Source: Vitrella brassicaformis (lineage: Eukaryota; Sar; Vitrellaceae). From it: a stretch of DNA of 46,012 nt. Numbering within the stretch: position 1 is the stretch's first letter; each line of letters begins with the position of its first letter. This document shows positions 9,691 through 22,672 of the stretch, one piece after another. Below the pieces are notes generated by a model. The model saw only the letters and a program-made list of their open reading frames with translations. It made no database searches and had not been told where the DNA came from. The position numbers were made by a program, and so were the translations under genes. Location: assembly GCA_001179505.1 (NCBI GenBank), contig CDMY01001057.1:171110-217121 (forward strand). The letters run 5' to 3'.

Positions 9691-12600
9691 ATGGGTCGCC
9701 GGTCTCGTCAGCAGGGCCGCTCGTCGCGCGGCACATCCCAGACACGAGTCGGTACCACATCCCCCGTGCGACGCAGGAAGGACAAAGACGGAGGGGGACC
9801 TGCAGGCGACACCACCACCAGCCGGAAGGACAGGGACCGCGACAGAGAGAGGAGCAGAGATCCAAAGGGCGGCAGCAGCAGTGGTGGCACCACAGCAGCC
9901 AATGCCAGCCCGGCTGCTGGGGGGGGTGGGGGTGGTCCGCCAGCCACGCGGGAGAAGACTCCCAGCAAGGCATCAGCGGCAGCGGTGGACGGCAAGACCC
10001 GCAGTGATCCGCCCAAGGTGGGCAGCGCCGCCCCAGGTCCTGTGGTGTGTGTGCCCACCAGCACACGTGACGTGTCGCCCGACCGTCAGAGTGCTGTCTC
10101 GGTGGCGTCCATGTCCGAGTCCCTCCTACTCGCAAAGGCCGCCTCGTCAGACATCGTACAGCGCATCACTCGAGGCCGGGACGAGCTACGTGTGGTGAGG
10201 CTGGACCCTCGACTGCTGGGCCTCCTCAAGGAGCGACAGACGGCCGCCACCTGCCCGGTGCTTCAAGAGACCAGCTCGTCCAGCACATCCACATCGTCGT
10301 CTTTGCCACCGTTTTCGTCAGCTCAGGAGGAGCTGCACGCTTTCCACCTGACGCTGTACACGCTGTTGGCGCAGGCGTCCAAGTGCACGAGCAACTGGCT
10401 GGCGCCGCCCGAGAGCGTCGACAAGGATCTGTTCAACCAGATCGGCGGGTGGAGGAGCCTCGTCCTCAAGATACACCAGCTGCTGGCCAACATCATCGGC
10501 GGGCCGGAGAGGAAGAGAACCACCAGCGAGAGCTGTGGAATTGGCGGGCAGGACGAGGGGGCGGTGGCTGGGGCGGGCAGGGGGGCCACACCGACACCGG
10601 CAGCATCTGAGTCAGCTGCCGGCAACAAGGAGAGCAGCAGCAGCAGCACCGCTGCCCCGGCCAGCAGTGTGTCGACGACGTCGCTCAAGGACTGGAACTT
10701 GCTCAACGAGCAGGGTCATCAGAAGGATGGAGGGTTCGTTAACGACACCGACTCCTTGACCAACTCGGTGTTGCTCCACCAGAGCACGGCCTCCACGGCC
10801 GTCCGCAGCGACACGAGCAGCGACGGCAAGGAGGGGCCGCGGAAGAGCGAGGCCGACACCAAGGGCAAGAGCGACGCGGGCGAGACCCTCCCACCCACAT
10901 CGTCAGACACCACGACGGTCCGCAAGGACTCCAACATGCCCGGCCTGTCGCTGCGACAGACCAACACCCTCGAGACGCTCTCCCTCTGCCGCACTCTAGA
11001 GAAGCTCGGCAACGAGCTGGACCTCAGCCTCTCGCCTATGGCCAAAGGCGAGAGTCCCCTCAACAAGGACCCTACTAAGACCACCAGCAGCGGCAGCAAC
11101 AACCACACGAGCTACAAGGGGCAGGACAACAACGACATCCTGCTGCCATACCGCCCCCTGTCGCTGCCCGTCCACGTGTACGTGTCGCTTCAGCCGGCCT
11201 CGTGGAATGCTGTGTCGCTCGACTCACCCAGGGACGTCTATGCAGCAGTGGGAGAGAAGACCGGTGCAGCCGAGGAGTCACACCCCACCACCACCGCCGC
11301 CCCGTCATCATCGGGTCCATTCACGATCGGCGATGACGACCGCAGCGAGGCGGCCAACGAGGAGGCCACCCAGGCAAAGGCCAACGAGAAGAAGACCACA
11401 TCCCCGCTCCGCCTCAGCTTCGACTTCAAGTCCCTACACACGCTCCTTGACGGCGCCGTGTCGGCCAAGGACAAGTCCAAGGACAAGGCGGCCGCCAACC
11501 AGCCCACATCGGCATCGTCCGCCACCACCAAGGACGGCTCGGCCAGCGGCCCCTCCGAGGGCACCCTCACACACAAGCGTGGCGGCATCCTGGGTTTCAC
11601 GATCGAGTGGGATTCGTCCAAGCGCATCGTGTTTGCCACCGTTGACCTGGACATCCTGTGGTTCTGTCTGTCGAGCGCCGGTCGGTTCGACCCCTACATG
11701 CAGGCGGCCCTCTGCTGGCTGCTCCGACCCGTGAGGGACGCCTCGGTGCTGCGGGTGTCGCCGCCGCCCATTCTTGCGTCGAGCTGGGAGATGTGCCGCA
11801 CGGTGGCCGCGCACGGCCTGCGGATCCACCGGGACTCGCGAGACAAGTACCGGCTGAATGCCGAGCAGTACGAGTGGTACCTCACACTGCTCACCAGCGG
11901 AGGTGAGCACAAGGATGGGATGCAGGGGGGTGCTGTGCGTCGGGACGTGAGGGATGTCTTGGTGTGGATGTGTGTTTGGTCAGGCGTTGAGGCCGTGCAG
12001 GACACTCTGGGTGACATTGAGGAATGCATCTGGCACGGCCACTTCACGCCATTTGACGCCATGGTCAGTCAGACACGCGACAACACATTCATCTCTCACT
12101 CACGGACCTTCCCCTCCTTCATCTGTGTGAACGGTTGTGCTGTGGTCCCTCTGTCTGTTGCAGAGTCGCAAGCTGTTGGAGCGCATTCTGGTGTCGCTGA
12201 TCGGACACCATGAAGTTGACATCAGGCAAGGAAGGACACAACCCCCCACAGCACCTGAAGCGCAGCAGCGGACAGGCGGACGGACATCGTGTGTTGTATG
12301 GTATGTTCATTGATTTGTTCCTGCAGGAGCCAGGCGGTGGTCCTGCTCAACATGTTCTACGACGGAACAGACTGGCAACACCAGGTGCGGTGCGCACAGA
12401 CAGCACTCACACACAGAGGGCAAGAGCGAGACACACGGCAAGCACCTGGCATGCCCCCCCTCCTTGCTTGTCTGTCAGGTTGCATTCACCCCTATCATCC
12501 GGTCGGTGGGCGACCCCTTCGAGATAGAGTTCATCATCGAGGACGACACCGAGGGCGTCTTCCTACAACTCGCCGCACCCTCATTCAACCGCCTCTCGCC

Positions 12601-15600
12601 CTACCGAGTCGTCACCCTCCACACGCCCACATGGACGCTCATGTCGCCCACTCCTGAGGCAGCCGAGGGCGAGCAGGCAGGATCATCGTCGGCTGTGAAG
12701 GGCCGGTGGAAGGGTCGAGTCAACTTCGGCACGCTGAAGCGGTGTGGTTTCTATGACTGGCGGGTGGTACGGGCGTCGGTGGAGCGGGGCACATGGGAGG
12801 TCGTACACAAGGTACGGTACGCAGGCAGGCGGCAGGGGAGAGAAGGTGCGGTTCTTTCCTCATTTTGTACCTCTCTCCCGCTCGTGTGTGTGTGTGTCTG
12901 TGTGTGTGTGTGCCAGACTCGCCGGCAGCAGCGAACCAACAGCGCGAAGGACCTGTCGACTCTCCAAGCCAGGGGAGACGCCCCACCAACACCGCCAGGT
13001 ATGTCGCTGCCCGTTGCCCCCTCCCCATTGCCGTGATCGTGCACTGCTGATCTCTCTCTCTCTCATCTATGTGTGTTTGTGTGTGTTGATCGCACAGACT
13101 TTGACGATGAGATCTCCAAGTCGTTCCCACTGCAAGGCCGCTGGATCGTCCAGAGGGCCCACATGGACTCGGAACAAATGCACGAAGTCTTCGTCGACGG
13201 CAAGCGGGCAGCACTCGACCATGAAACTGGTACACACACACACACACGGACACGAACGATTGCGAATCTCTCACAATACATGCGTGATATGTCTTGTCTC
13301 AACAGGTGAGCTGCTGTCCCGCGGCAGTTTCGCCACCGTTACACCTGCCCTGGACGGCCTGCGCAAGAGCGGCATAACGACACTTTACCTCATGGGCGCG
13401 CTTTCACGCGACAACGGGCAGCCGCACTACACCAACTCGGGAGACGTCGTGTACCCCAGACCTGACGCTTCTCCGTTCGCCGTGACGTGCCGCGCCACGC
13501 CCAACAGCATGTTGGGCGGCCCTGGAGGCTTCCTGGACCTCATGCGGGAGGCCAAGAAGGTCGGCATCAAGATCGTCGTCGACAGCCTGTCCAGGATCGC
13601 ATCAAGCAGGTGGGCAGAGTGTTGGGAGGACGGCATACAATGTGTTTGTTGTGTGGACACTCTTCCTTCGTGTGTGTGGTGTGGTGTTTGGTGCAGGGCT
13701 CACCGTCGGTATGGTCCCCATCTGCTGTACACCCTCGACGACAACGGCAAGAAAGTCATGCTATACGGAACCGACGGCAGGTCAGCCAAAGACGATACAA
13801 CAAAAGACGACTGATGGGGCGTGAAATCATGATTGTTGGTCTCCTTTCGTTTCGTGGGTGCCCGATACGTGTAGGTCGGTGTCGTATGAGGACACGGCGA
13901 TGCTCAACTACCGCAAGGTGGAGACGTGGGACCTGCTGGTGGACGACATCAAGGCATGGGCCGCACGATACGGCATCGACGGCGTCCGACTCGACAACGC
14001 ACAGGCATGGCCGCAGATCATGCAGGCTGACCTCGAGGAGCTCGGACGGGAGGACCCCGACGGACAGCCGCACTACAGACCACAAGACATACTCGATGCA
14101 GAGGTCAGTCACCCAACAATAAGGGCAACTGATGTCCGTCGAGCGGTCGTCTCATTGTGTGTGGGGGGGTGTTTGTGTGTTCAGATTGTGTTGCCGATAG
14201 AGGTCGGTGCCGGTTTCTGGGACACGTTGGCGGTGCAGAAGGGCCGGTGGCCCAACCCGCTGTTCGTCAAGCTGTGCAACGAGATGTGGTCCTACTTCCC
14301 CGACTTCCTCGTCATTGGAGAGTGCTGGGAGGGACCTGGTATATATGCCCCGCCATCCATTCACACACTATCGCCTTTATCCATGGGTCGGTCTGTCTGT
14401 CCATTTCAAATCAGGTCTCGAGGACCGCAAGGGCGTGTTGAGCACATCAGGTGTGGTGCCCCACGTGCACCAGCTGCCGCTCACTCTCTCGCGCCTCTTC
14501 GGCCGACACATCGAGGCCGACGGACAAATCACAGACGGGCACAGACCTGAGACCGTCGCATCACTCAAGGTACTACTCACATACACAAGCAGATACACAG
14601 ACGTGAGAGATGGGCCGCTGATGGACGTCACCTACCTGCTCTGTTTCTATCGCTCAGCGCTGGCTGGACGACTCTCACTACGGTCTGCCCGACGGCGCCT
14701 TCTGCATTCAGGGCTCCACCAGCCCGTCGTCGCCCTACCCGGCCCTGCTGTACGGCCGGGGTGCCTGGCCTGCAGTGGACCTGCTCTTCTTCCTCCCAGA
14801 CATCCCCATGACCCTCTTCGGAGAAATGGCCGGAAGAAGCTTCAGGTCAGTCAGTCAGTCAGTCAGGCGTATATACATCTGACTGACGCCTCTCCATTTC
14901 TCTCAATGCATCATTTACCGTCCTCTCTTGCATATATCCAGGCTCGATGTGACGAACGTGTTCCAGTCCCACAGTCTGCAGCGGCAGCTGTCCATGGGCC
15001 AGCTGTCCCCGCCCCTCGAGCCAGGCTCAGACAAGCGCTCCGAGCTGCGTCGTGGCGCCGGCGGGCACAGCTACAACCGCAGCAACAGCTCCATCCTGCC
15101 CCACACAGGCACCACCAGGAACCGCGGCACCAGCCTCACACGCACTGGCTCATCCGAGAAGTTCGACCTTCTGCGGCTCCGCTCGTCCAAGTCTCAGCTC
15201 AACTTGCAGGAGAGTGGAGGCAGCGGGCTCAACCAGTACGGTGCCCGCGACCGCGGTGCCACAGGTGCCATGCAGGGAGGGCTGCCGTCACAGAGTGGCG
15301 CGGAGGCGCTGCGGCCTTTGACGCGTGTGCGGTCGCTCAACTCGCTGGAGCAGCTGAGTGCGCTGCCTCATCTGGAGGAGGAGCACAAGCGGAAGGTGCT
15401 GGGCGACTCGGCCCCTGCTGACAGCGATGGTGGGCCGGGCGGGGGGTGGCTGGACGCCGCTATGAGCGGTATATTCGACCTGAGGCGGATCCGCCAGCAC
15501 TACGACCACAGGCGATACCTGCGACACAAATGGCCGCTGTTCAGACAGGTGACAGAGGGACCAGACAGCGGCACACACGCACGCACAGAGCCCACTAACC

Positions 15601-18600
15601 TGCTCCGTGTGTCTGTGGTGTGTTTCAGGGTCCAGTGGTGCCGCTGAAGGTGTACGACGCCCGCAACCCCAGCGGCCATGGCTCAGACGCCGCGTGGCTG
15701 CCACAGGTGCTCGCATTCGTCAGGCCAAAACGGGGGCTCAATGGCAGCAGCAGCACCTCTCCGCGGTCGCCCAACAAGACCGCCACAACGACGGCGCCCA
15801 CCACAGTGGGTGGGGGCACGCAGCCGGCTGACGGGGGTGAGGTGCTCGACCCGCTGAGGGCCGAGATGGTCCTGGTGGTCATCAACTTCGGCACGTCCAA
15901 GGTGGAGGGCACCATTTGCTTCCAGTCACTGTGGCCACTTTTCCAAACATACGGTAGGGATGCACCCACACAGACAAACCGCTAAATCACCCGCAGAACG
16001 AACATTGCTGCGTGTGTGTGTATGTGTATGTGTGAACAGAGGAGACGTCTATGATGGAGATCATTGACCTGTTGAGTGTGCCGGAGCAGAGCGTCGACAT
16101 GTTCAGCCTCACCGAGTTCCTCGACACCAAACACGTCTTCCACATCCCCGCATTCGGCACCATCTGCCAGGCGGTCCAGGTGGCCTCAGACACGGCCCTC
16201 CTCGCCGCCAGCGACCGCCAGCGCAAGAACTCCACCGACGGCAAGAGCCGCAACGAGCTGCTCCAGCAGTTCTACACCTGCAGCCTCCGGCGGCTGTCCG
16301 AGGCACTCAAGGCCGGCCTCGACTGCAGCAACAACTTCATCTTCGCCAACATACTGAGGGCCATCAAGGACAGACCGGATGTTGACGGGCTCGCGTCGGT
16401 GCTGCAGGTACACAGGGCGGCGGGGCGGATGGGAGGGCCGTATGTCTCTCATCTGGCATGCTCTGTGCTGTCCTTGTGTGTCTGTGTGTGTGTGTGTGTG
16501 TGTGTGTTGATCATGACAGGAGTTCTACGTCTTGCAGAAGCTGTACGAGAACGCCCCCTCTCTGTACAGTCTCTTTGTCGAGACGGGCATCTTTCACAAC
16601 AACGAAGTCGGCGCTAGGCTCTTCGCCAAGCTGCAGCGCATCAAGGAAGGCGGCAAAGAAAGTACGCACGCCACTCATCGGCACCAGAGACGCACACACC
16701 ACACACACACATGCAACATGCCTGATGGCGCGTGTGCGTGCAGACTCTAAGTGTGGTGCGGTCATCTTCGCCAAGAGCCTGCTGGATGCCAACCGCCTCG
16801 GCCCCATCGCGTTTGTGGCGCCCGAGCTGGGCCGATGGTCGACGGTGGGAGGACTGGGCGTCATGGTCGATGAGCTCTCATGGTCACTGGCTGCACTCGG
16901 ACAAGAGGTCAGTCACACAACGGACAAAACAAAACAAAACAAGATGAGAAGCTTTCTGGAACCAGCCAGACACATCCGCTGTGCGTGTCCCCGTGTGAAG
17001 GTGTGGGTGATATCGCCTTACTACGAGCGGAACCGCAAGGGCGAGAGTGGGTACCTGAAGCGAGACGGCATCGAGTGGAAGTTCAACATCGAGATACAGC
17101 TGGGGTGGGACAAGCTGACAATCGGGGTGCACGAGGGGCGCGTCAACGGCGTCAGGCTGCTCTTCATGCACAACCCGCAGTTCTTCCCCCACCCATACCC
17201 CGGTAGGGTAGGGTAGGGTACACACAACAAACACCCAAGAAGGCGATCTGAATGATACTGGACAGACACGTGAGTGACCTTCTCTCTCTCTCTGCATCTG
17301 TGTGTCAGATTTCGATGCGGCCCACGCCGTCAAGTTCCTGACTGCGATGGGCAAGGCGCCCCTCGAGATCTGCTGCCAGCTACGGTGAGAGCTAGGGGAC
17401 GCTTGCAACGCCAACTTGAACACATTGATAATGTGATTGGATTGTCTCAATGTCTTACTCTTCTGTATTTGTTGGCTGCAGCACCATTCCCTCGCTGTTT
17501 GTGACCAACGACTGGGCCACTGGCCTGTGCGCCGCATACGCCAAGAAGGTGGGCATGGCACCAACCAACAGGCACAAACAGACACAGGACGGACGATAGA
17601 TACACGATTGTGTCATGCATGTCATGCATCTGTCGCCCGTGCCGTGCAGGGTCTGTTTGGCCGTACGTACGAGTCGACGACCTTCTTCCACGTCATACAC
17701 AACCTCGACGCCACCTACGAGGGACGCATCTACCCCGCCAAGTGAGGAACCGAATGGTAGCGGTGACTGCTCGATTCTCATCGTGTGTGCGTTGCTTGTG
17801 TGCGCAGGGGTCAGGACCTGAGTCACGTGCACGGTCTGCCGATCGACCTGCTCGTCGACGCGCACTGGGGGCAGTATGTCATCAACCCTTCACGGTCAGT
17901 CTAGTCTGACTGACACCACACCCTCCCTGCTGTGCTGCTCCGCCACGCGTGCTCGCATTCGATGTGTGTGTATCTTGCTTGTCAGGTGTGCCTTGCTGAC
18001 GTGTGACTCGTGGGGCACTGTGTCTCGGTCCTACCGTGACGACCTTCGCGGCATGGGCACTGGTCAGGCCTCCGCCCTGGCGCCACTACTCAATCGCGTC
18101 AAGGAGCCGTTTGCCTTCCCCAACGGCATCCCCATCAAGGCCCGGCTGGAGCGGCTGCAGCAGCTCAACTGCCAGGGCAACGCCATGCAGAAACACATGG
18201 AGGCCAAGGGCAGGATACAGGTGCGGTACTTCGGATACGACATGCCCGACCCCACGGTGCCGCTGTTCGCCTTCATCGGCCGCATCACCCAGCAGAAGGG
18301 GGTGCACCTGCTGCTGGACGCCGCCGAGAGCATCATCAAGCGATACAACCAACGCATTCAGATTCTCATCGGCGGCATTGCCAACCACCGGGAACCCTAC
18401 TCGGCACGATGCGCCTCGCAGATGAACCACCTCAAGTCGCAATTCAGGTGCGCTGCTACGCTGCCTAGCCAGCTGCCTGACCAACCACACGTTTCTGAGT
18501 CTCTTTGTGTCTGTGTGTCGTCCACCAGGCACAACTTCTGGGCCGAGCCGAATGAATTCTTCACCGACGGGGCGCTGGTCAACCTTGGCGCCGACTTCGC

Positions 18601-20731
18601 CGTCATGCCGTCGATGTTCGAGCCGGGCGGCATCGTGCAGCACGAGTTCTTCGTGGCCGGCACTCCTGTCATCGCATACAAGACAGGCGGACTCAAGGAC
18701 ACCGTCTCAGAATTCAGCCCGGAGACAGCGGTGAGAGAGTGAAGCCAACACACCACACAAGCGACACACACGTGGAGGGAGGCAGGCATCTGTGAGTATG
18801 TGTGTGTGTGTGTGTGATTTGGTGTCCATCAGGAGGGCAATGGTTTCACCTTTGAGGCGTACCATCTGGGTGACCTCATCTTCGCCATGGAGCGTGCCAT
18901 TCGTGTGTTCCAGAACCAAGGGCAGTATGCCTGGCTGCGGGAGAACGCCCGGAGGGGCGTCGTGAGCTGCGAGCAGGTGGCCAAGGCATGGCTGGGGGAG
19001 TTCTGCAGGCTGAGGAAGAAAATACCCCTCGACGGCGAAATGGTGAGTGAGAGATCAACGAACTGAGCGACATATCTAGCTACTCAGGTGACCTGAGGTG
19101 ACTGACGGATCTGTCTGTCTGTCTGTCTGTCCTTTCGTCCACTCCTTCCTCCAGGTTGCCGAGTTCCTCAAGGAGATCCCCCCTTGGTCAGAGGACCGTT
19201 TGTCACAGCAGCCAGAAGGCACGTCGCTGCTCGACAGACTCGGTACGCCATTTATTTACGCCAACAGACGGTAGGGAGTGCATACCAATCAATCATTCTG
19301 TCGCCTGTGCGTGTGTTGTGTGTCAACCACCAGCCAAGGAGGAGGCCGACTCGCGCAAGGAGGAGGAGAAGGCCAAGCGGGTGAGTCGTGTCATCGCCCC
19401 ACCAGACGGCTCGTCACCCTTCCCGCCCTTCCAAGGCCCCGTGCTCAAGCGGCAGCCCAGCTACGACCAGAACCAGCTCCCATCCACACCCTACTTTCAG
19501 GCTGCTCCCGCGCCACGGTCGACGAGGCGCAAGTCCCCCGTGCCCATCCCCAAAGGCCCCATCCCCTCCTCCCCTCCCACCCAGAAGCCCACTCCCACCC
19601 AGAAGCCCACGTACCACGCCGGCACACCCGACATGACAAGCAGGCCGCGCGAGCCGTCCCCACAGGAGCCTGCCACAAGCATCGGCCTGGAGCACATCCC
19701 GTCAGCCCCCCCGGACTTCCTCACCGCTCGCAAGGCCGCAGCCCCTCCCCCTTTGTCCCCGCCCTACCAGCCGCGGCCACCATCGGCCGCCCAGCAGGTG
19801 TCCCCTGGTGGCCAGGTGCCGTCCTCTCCCTCTCCCTCTCCCTCACCAGGCGCCCCCCGTGGGTATGCCGGCCAGACCACCGGCATCACCGGCCCCATCA
19901 TTGCCGGTCCGCCACCCATGGCCAGCCCATACCACTACCCGTCAACCGCCCCAGGGCAGCGCCCAATGCCACCCAGCCCCGGCAAGTCATCCTCATCCGG
20001 GAGTGCGCCCGAGCGGCCGAGGGGTCCTGTGCCCGTCCCTGGCCCGTCGCCGCGCCCCTCACCGTCACAGCAGGACGTCCATGCTGCTGTGCGGACAGTG
20101 AGGGAGGCCACACCCCCCGGAGGGGGGGCGGCTGTGAGTGGTGCTGCGCCCCCTCCGCGGGCGATGCAGCGGGGCCCGGCGCCCATCCCTCCGTTCCTGG
20201 CGCCGCAGTCGCGAGAGCAGCTGTTCCACTCTGCCCCAACACGCCCCGAGGCCGCGTCTGCTGTGGCCGCGGCGACACGGCCGATGACGATACGATTCAC
20301 GCCATCACATGGACGGGTGAGGAGGGAGGGAGGGAGGGGACTGTGACGGGCGCATGGACGATGGTGTGTGTGTGGTTGGTTGATCCATCTTTGTCTGATG
20401 TGTGTGTGTGCAGCCTCGTCCTCGTGTGGTGACTGTGACGGGGAGTTTCGACCAGTGGGCTGTGCGGCGGCCGCTGAGGTGGGACCATGCCACTCAGCAG
20501 TTCCTACTCGACCTGGCACTCAAACCCGGACGATACACGTAGGCAGTGCAGCCAGCCAGCACCGGATGTAAAGGGAGAGAGGGAGGGTTTGGATGTGTGT
20601 GGTGTGGTGTGGTGTGGTTGTGTGTGTGCAGGTACAAGTTGGTAGTTGACGGCGTGTGGCTGTGCAACCCGAATGAGCCGATGGAGACCGACCCCATGGG
20701 CAACCAAAACAACATACTTATCATACGATAG
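9691..20731 (+). CDS. Fused glucan (starch) synthase: GH13-like + GT5 + CBM48
   Basis: Thirty exons join with unbroken phase into 2,790 residues: first 9691-11902, then 11984, 12164, 12327, 12479, 12917, 13098, 13306, 13697, 13875, 14185, 14415, 14658, 14942, 15629, 16040, 16520, 16744, 17001, 17309, 17482, 17650, 17808, 17986, 18529, 18833, 19155, 19334, 20414 and 20632 (starts); stop TAG at 20729. Order: Ser/Thr-rich N-terminus; helical segment near 740-800; GH13-like domain about 985-1360 with GIDGVRLDNA (Asp about 1156) and FLVIGE (Glu about 1238); a middle helical part; GT5 about 1855-2390 with GGLGVM and FEPGGIVQHE (the E-x7-E pair about 2253/2261) followed by YKTGGLKDTV; a Pro-rich linker; and an AMPK-type CBM48 at 2717-2790 (VTGSFDQWA). 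GT5 enzymes elongate alpha-glucan from a sugar nucleotide. Amylase-synthase fusions are known in fungal alpha-1,3-glucan synthases and, to my knowledge, apicomplexan starch synthases. Storage polysaccharide synthesis is likely. Confidence 0.9.
12226..12326 (+). other. GC-AG intron in the glucan synthase gene
   Basis: The exon ends ATCAG and the intron begins GCAAGG, ending TCCTGCAG at 12326. Splicing here gives HEVDIRSQAVVLLNMF with phase 2 kept on both sides. No GT donor nearby keeps the frame. It is the only non-GT donor among the 29 introns of this gene. Confidence 0.8.
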
Positions 20732-22672
20732 ATGAACCAACCAATCAGGGAGGGAGGGAGAGATGCATCATGCTATGCTCCACTGGTCTGCCTGCTGCCT
20801 GGGTGCTTTTTTCGGTGTGTGGATGGGTGTGTGGGGGGGGCGTGGGTGCATGTGTTAGCTGTTGGTGTTGGTCACTCAAGTGCTTTCACTGCGTCTGTCT
20901 GTCTGTCTGTGGCGTGGTTATGTAACGATCCCCTCCACACATGTCATGCGTGGTGTCCAACCACCACCATATGATCTATCTGATCATTTTTCTTACAATA
21001 CTACCATCATTTTATCCATCCCCACACACGTGGCCCGCCACGCCACGCCAGGCCACATGTGCGACGTGTCTGTCTGTATCTATGTAGCTATGTGCAACGG
21101 TCGACCTCCCATGCTCTACTTCAATGGCTGCATTGATTGGTGCCTTCATGTGTGTACGCGAGAGAGAGAGACAGAGGGCAGAGAGATGTGAGAGATGGAT
21201 GTGTTGTGTTCTTGAGTTGAGGTGTGTGTGTTTCAATGCCTGCCTGCCATTCGTGTGCATGGCTGGGGTGGCGGGCGTGTGCACGTGTTCATTCTGCGGA
21301 GGCGTGTGTGCCGATCCAGGCCGGAGGAAGGAAGGACGGCTTTGAAGTCCTCACACACAGGCTGTCTGTCTGTCTAGAGCAGCGATTGGGGACGGCGTAC
21401 CCGACAGCTCTCATTACAGGAGCTGATTCGGACCAGATAACCATACTCGAATAGACACGCGCCTGTATGCATGCCGTGCATACCCACTGACTGATCTGTG
21501 TCCCATGCGACGGATTCGGGTGGGGCTCGTATTTTTCGTCCCTCCCATCCCCCTCCCTCCACCCTCCTCGCTGATCGATCGCACCCACCGCACCCCTCAG
21601 CGAGACTCCCTTTTTCACGTGCACACTCACACGCCTGACAGCGTGTGGGTGGGTTGACGGAGAGACGTGCCTCAGATGTTCGTGTGAGGTGTGTGGCAGG
21701 CCGGGCCGGCCCTGCAGGCAGCGTTTTATAAGGTCATCGTACGTACGTATCTGCGTGGGTCCGTCTGGACGTGTGGTCACTGCTGCTGCTGCTGGCCGTG
21801 GAGTTTTGGCATGATTCGGTTTGTCGTTTCAAAGCATAACAGGCAACAGCCGACAGACAGACAGACACACAGACAGACAGATGGATGGATGGATGTGCGG
21901 CACCCTGTCTTTCTGACGGTGCGGCCGTGGCGAGGTGTGGTGTGGTTTCTGGTGTGTATGGCGTTAGTGTGTCGTGCGTGATGGGTCTGTCTGTCTGTCT
22001 GTCTGTGTAGGTGAGCGAGGCCACACCAGATGTGTAGACACTTACATACATGCATACATACATAGATACATACATTTGTCGATGTGCTGCTGTACGCGTG
22101 CCGTCTCTCCTTGCCGCCTTGTGTGTCTCCTCCTGTGTCTGTCGGTCTGGCTGCCTGTCTGTCTGTCCAGTATGTATGTGATGTCGAGAGACGCTCAGTG
22201 CCATCATTTTTCTTTATCAGATCTACTTGAGTGCATCCTGATGTGTTGGTGCGATATATGCGACACCTCTCCTTTATCGGTCTTACATACATGAGTCATG
22301 CACAGCACAGATGGACTGCAGTGCACACCCGACACGTCGCAAAGACTTGTCGGTTCCATGCCTTCTCAAAATCGGTGTCGAGATTCGCGACCGCGTTGAG
22401 CTCGCATTGGTGAGCTCGCCGACTCTCCGCAGGACTCGAGCGCCAAAAGGGGTGTGAAGGAGTGCACTCAGCACTGTTTTGTGGTCATAGACACCGTCGA
22501 CTGGTTCTTCGGCGATATTGTCCTCTGTTGAATTCGCTTCATCAGCACTCAGCGTCCGTTATCAGCAGTGCTATCGTCATTCAGGCGCCTGTCGTTTGCC
22601 GCCGCAGCAGCCAGCACCTCGCGACTCGCCCGCACGCCACACACGAGACCGAATCCCCTCCTGTGCAGCAGC
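20732..22672. other. Intergenic repeat-rich region upstream of arginase
   Basis: The region holds GT, CTGT, GGAG and CATA-type simple repeats (for example 21990-22012 CTGT and 22040-22075 ACATACAT). No open frame here has a credible start or splice chain. The last 290 bases are less repetitive and hold two AGCTCGC words and a possible 5' exon of arginase. Confidence 0.65.
22399..22419. promoter_or_regulatory. Two AGCTCGC words upstream of arginase
   Basis: GAGCTCGC occurs at 22398-22405 and again at 22412-22419, 14 bases apart, about 255-275 bases upstream of the arginase ATG. The word is shared with other gene starts in the window. Confidence 0.45.

Noticed and set aside
14207-15421. A 404-codon plus-strand frame inside the glucan synthase
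   Set aside because: It is a shadow frame over GC-rich exons; the phase-consistent exon chain uses a different frame for most of it.
19278-20519. Long open frames on both strands over the Pro-rich linker
   Set aside because: Pro/Ser-rich codons create stop-free shadows in all frames. Only the 19334-20316 exon joins the flanking GT5 and CBM48 exons.
21734-22294. Open frames of up to 171 codons on both strands
   Set aside because: They translate CTGT/CATA simple repeats into Cys/Val or Thr/Asp runs with no splice chain.
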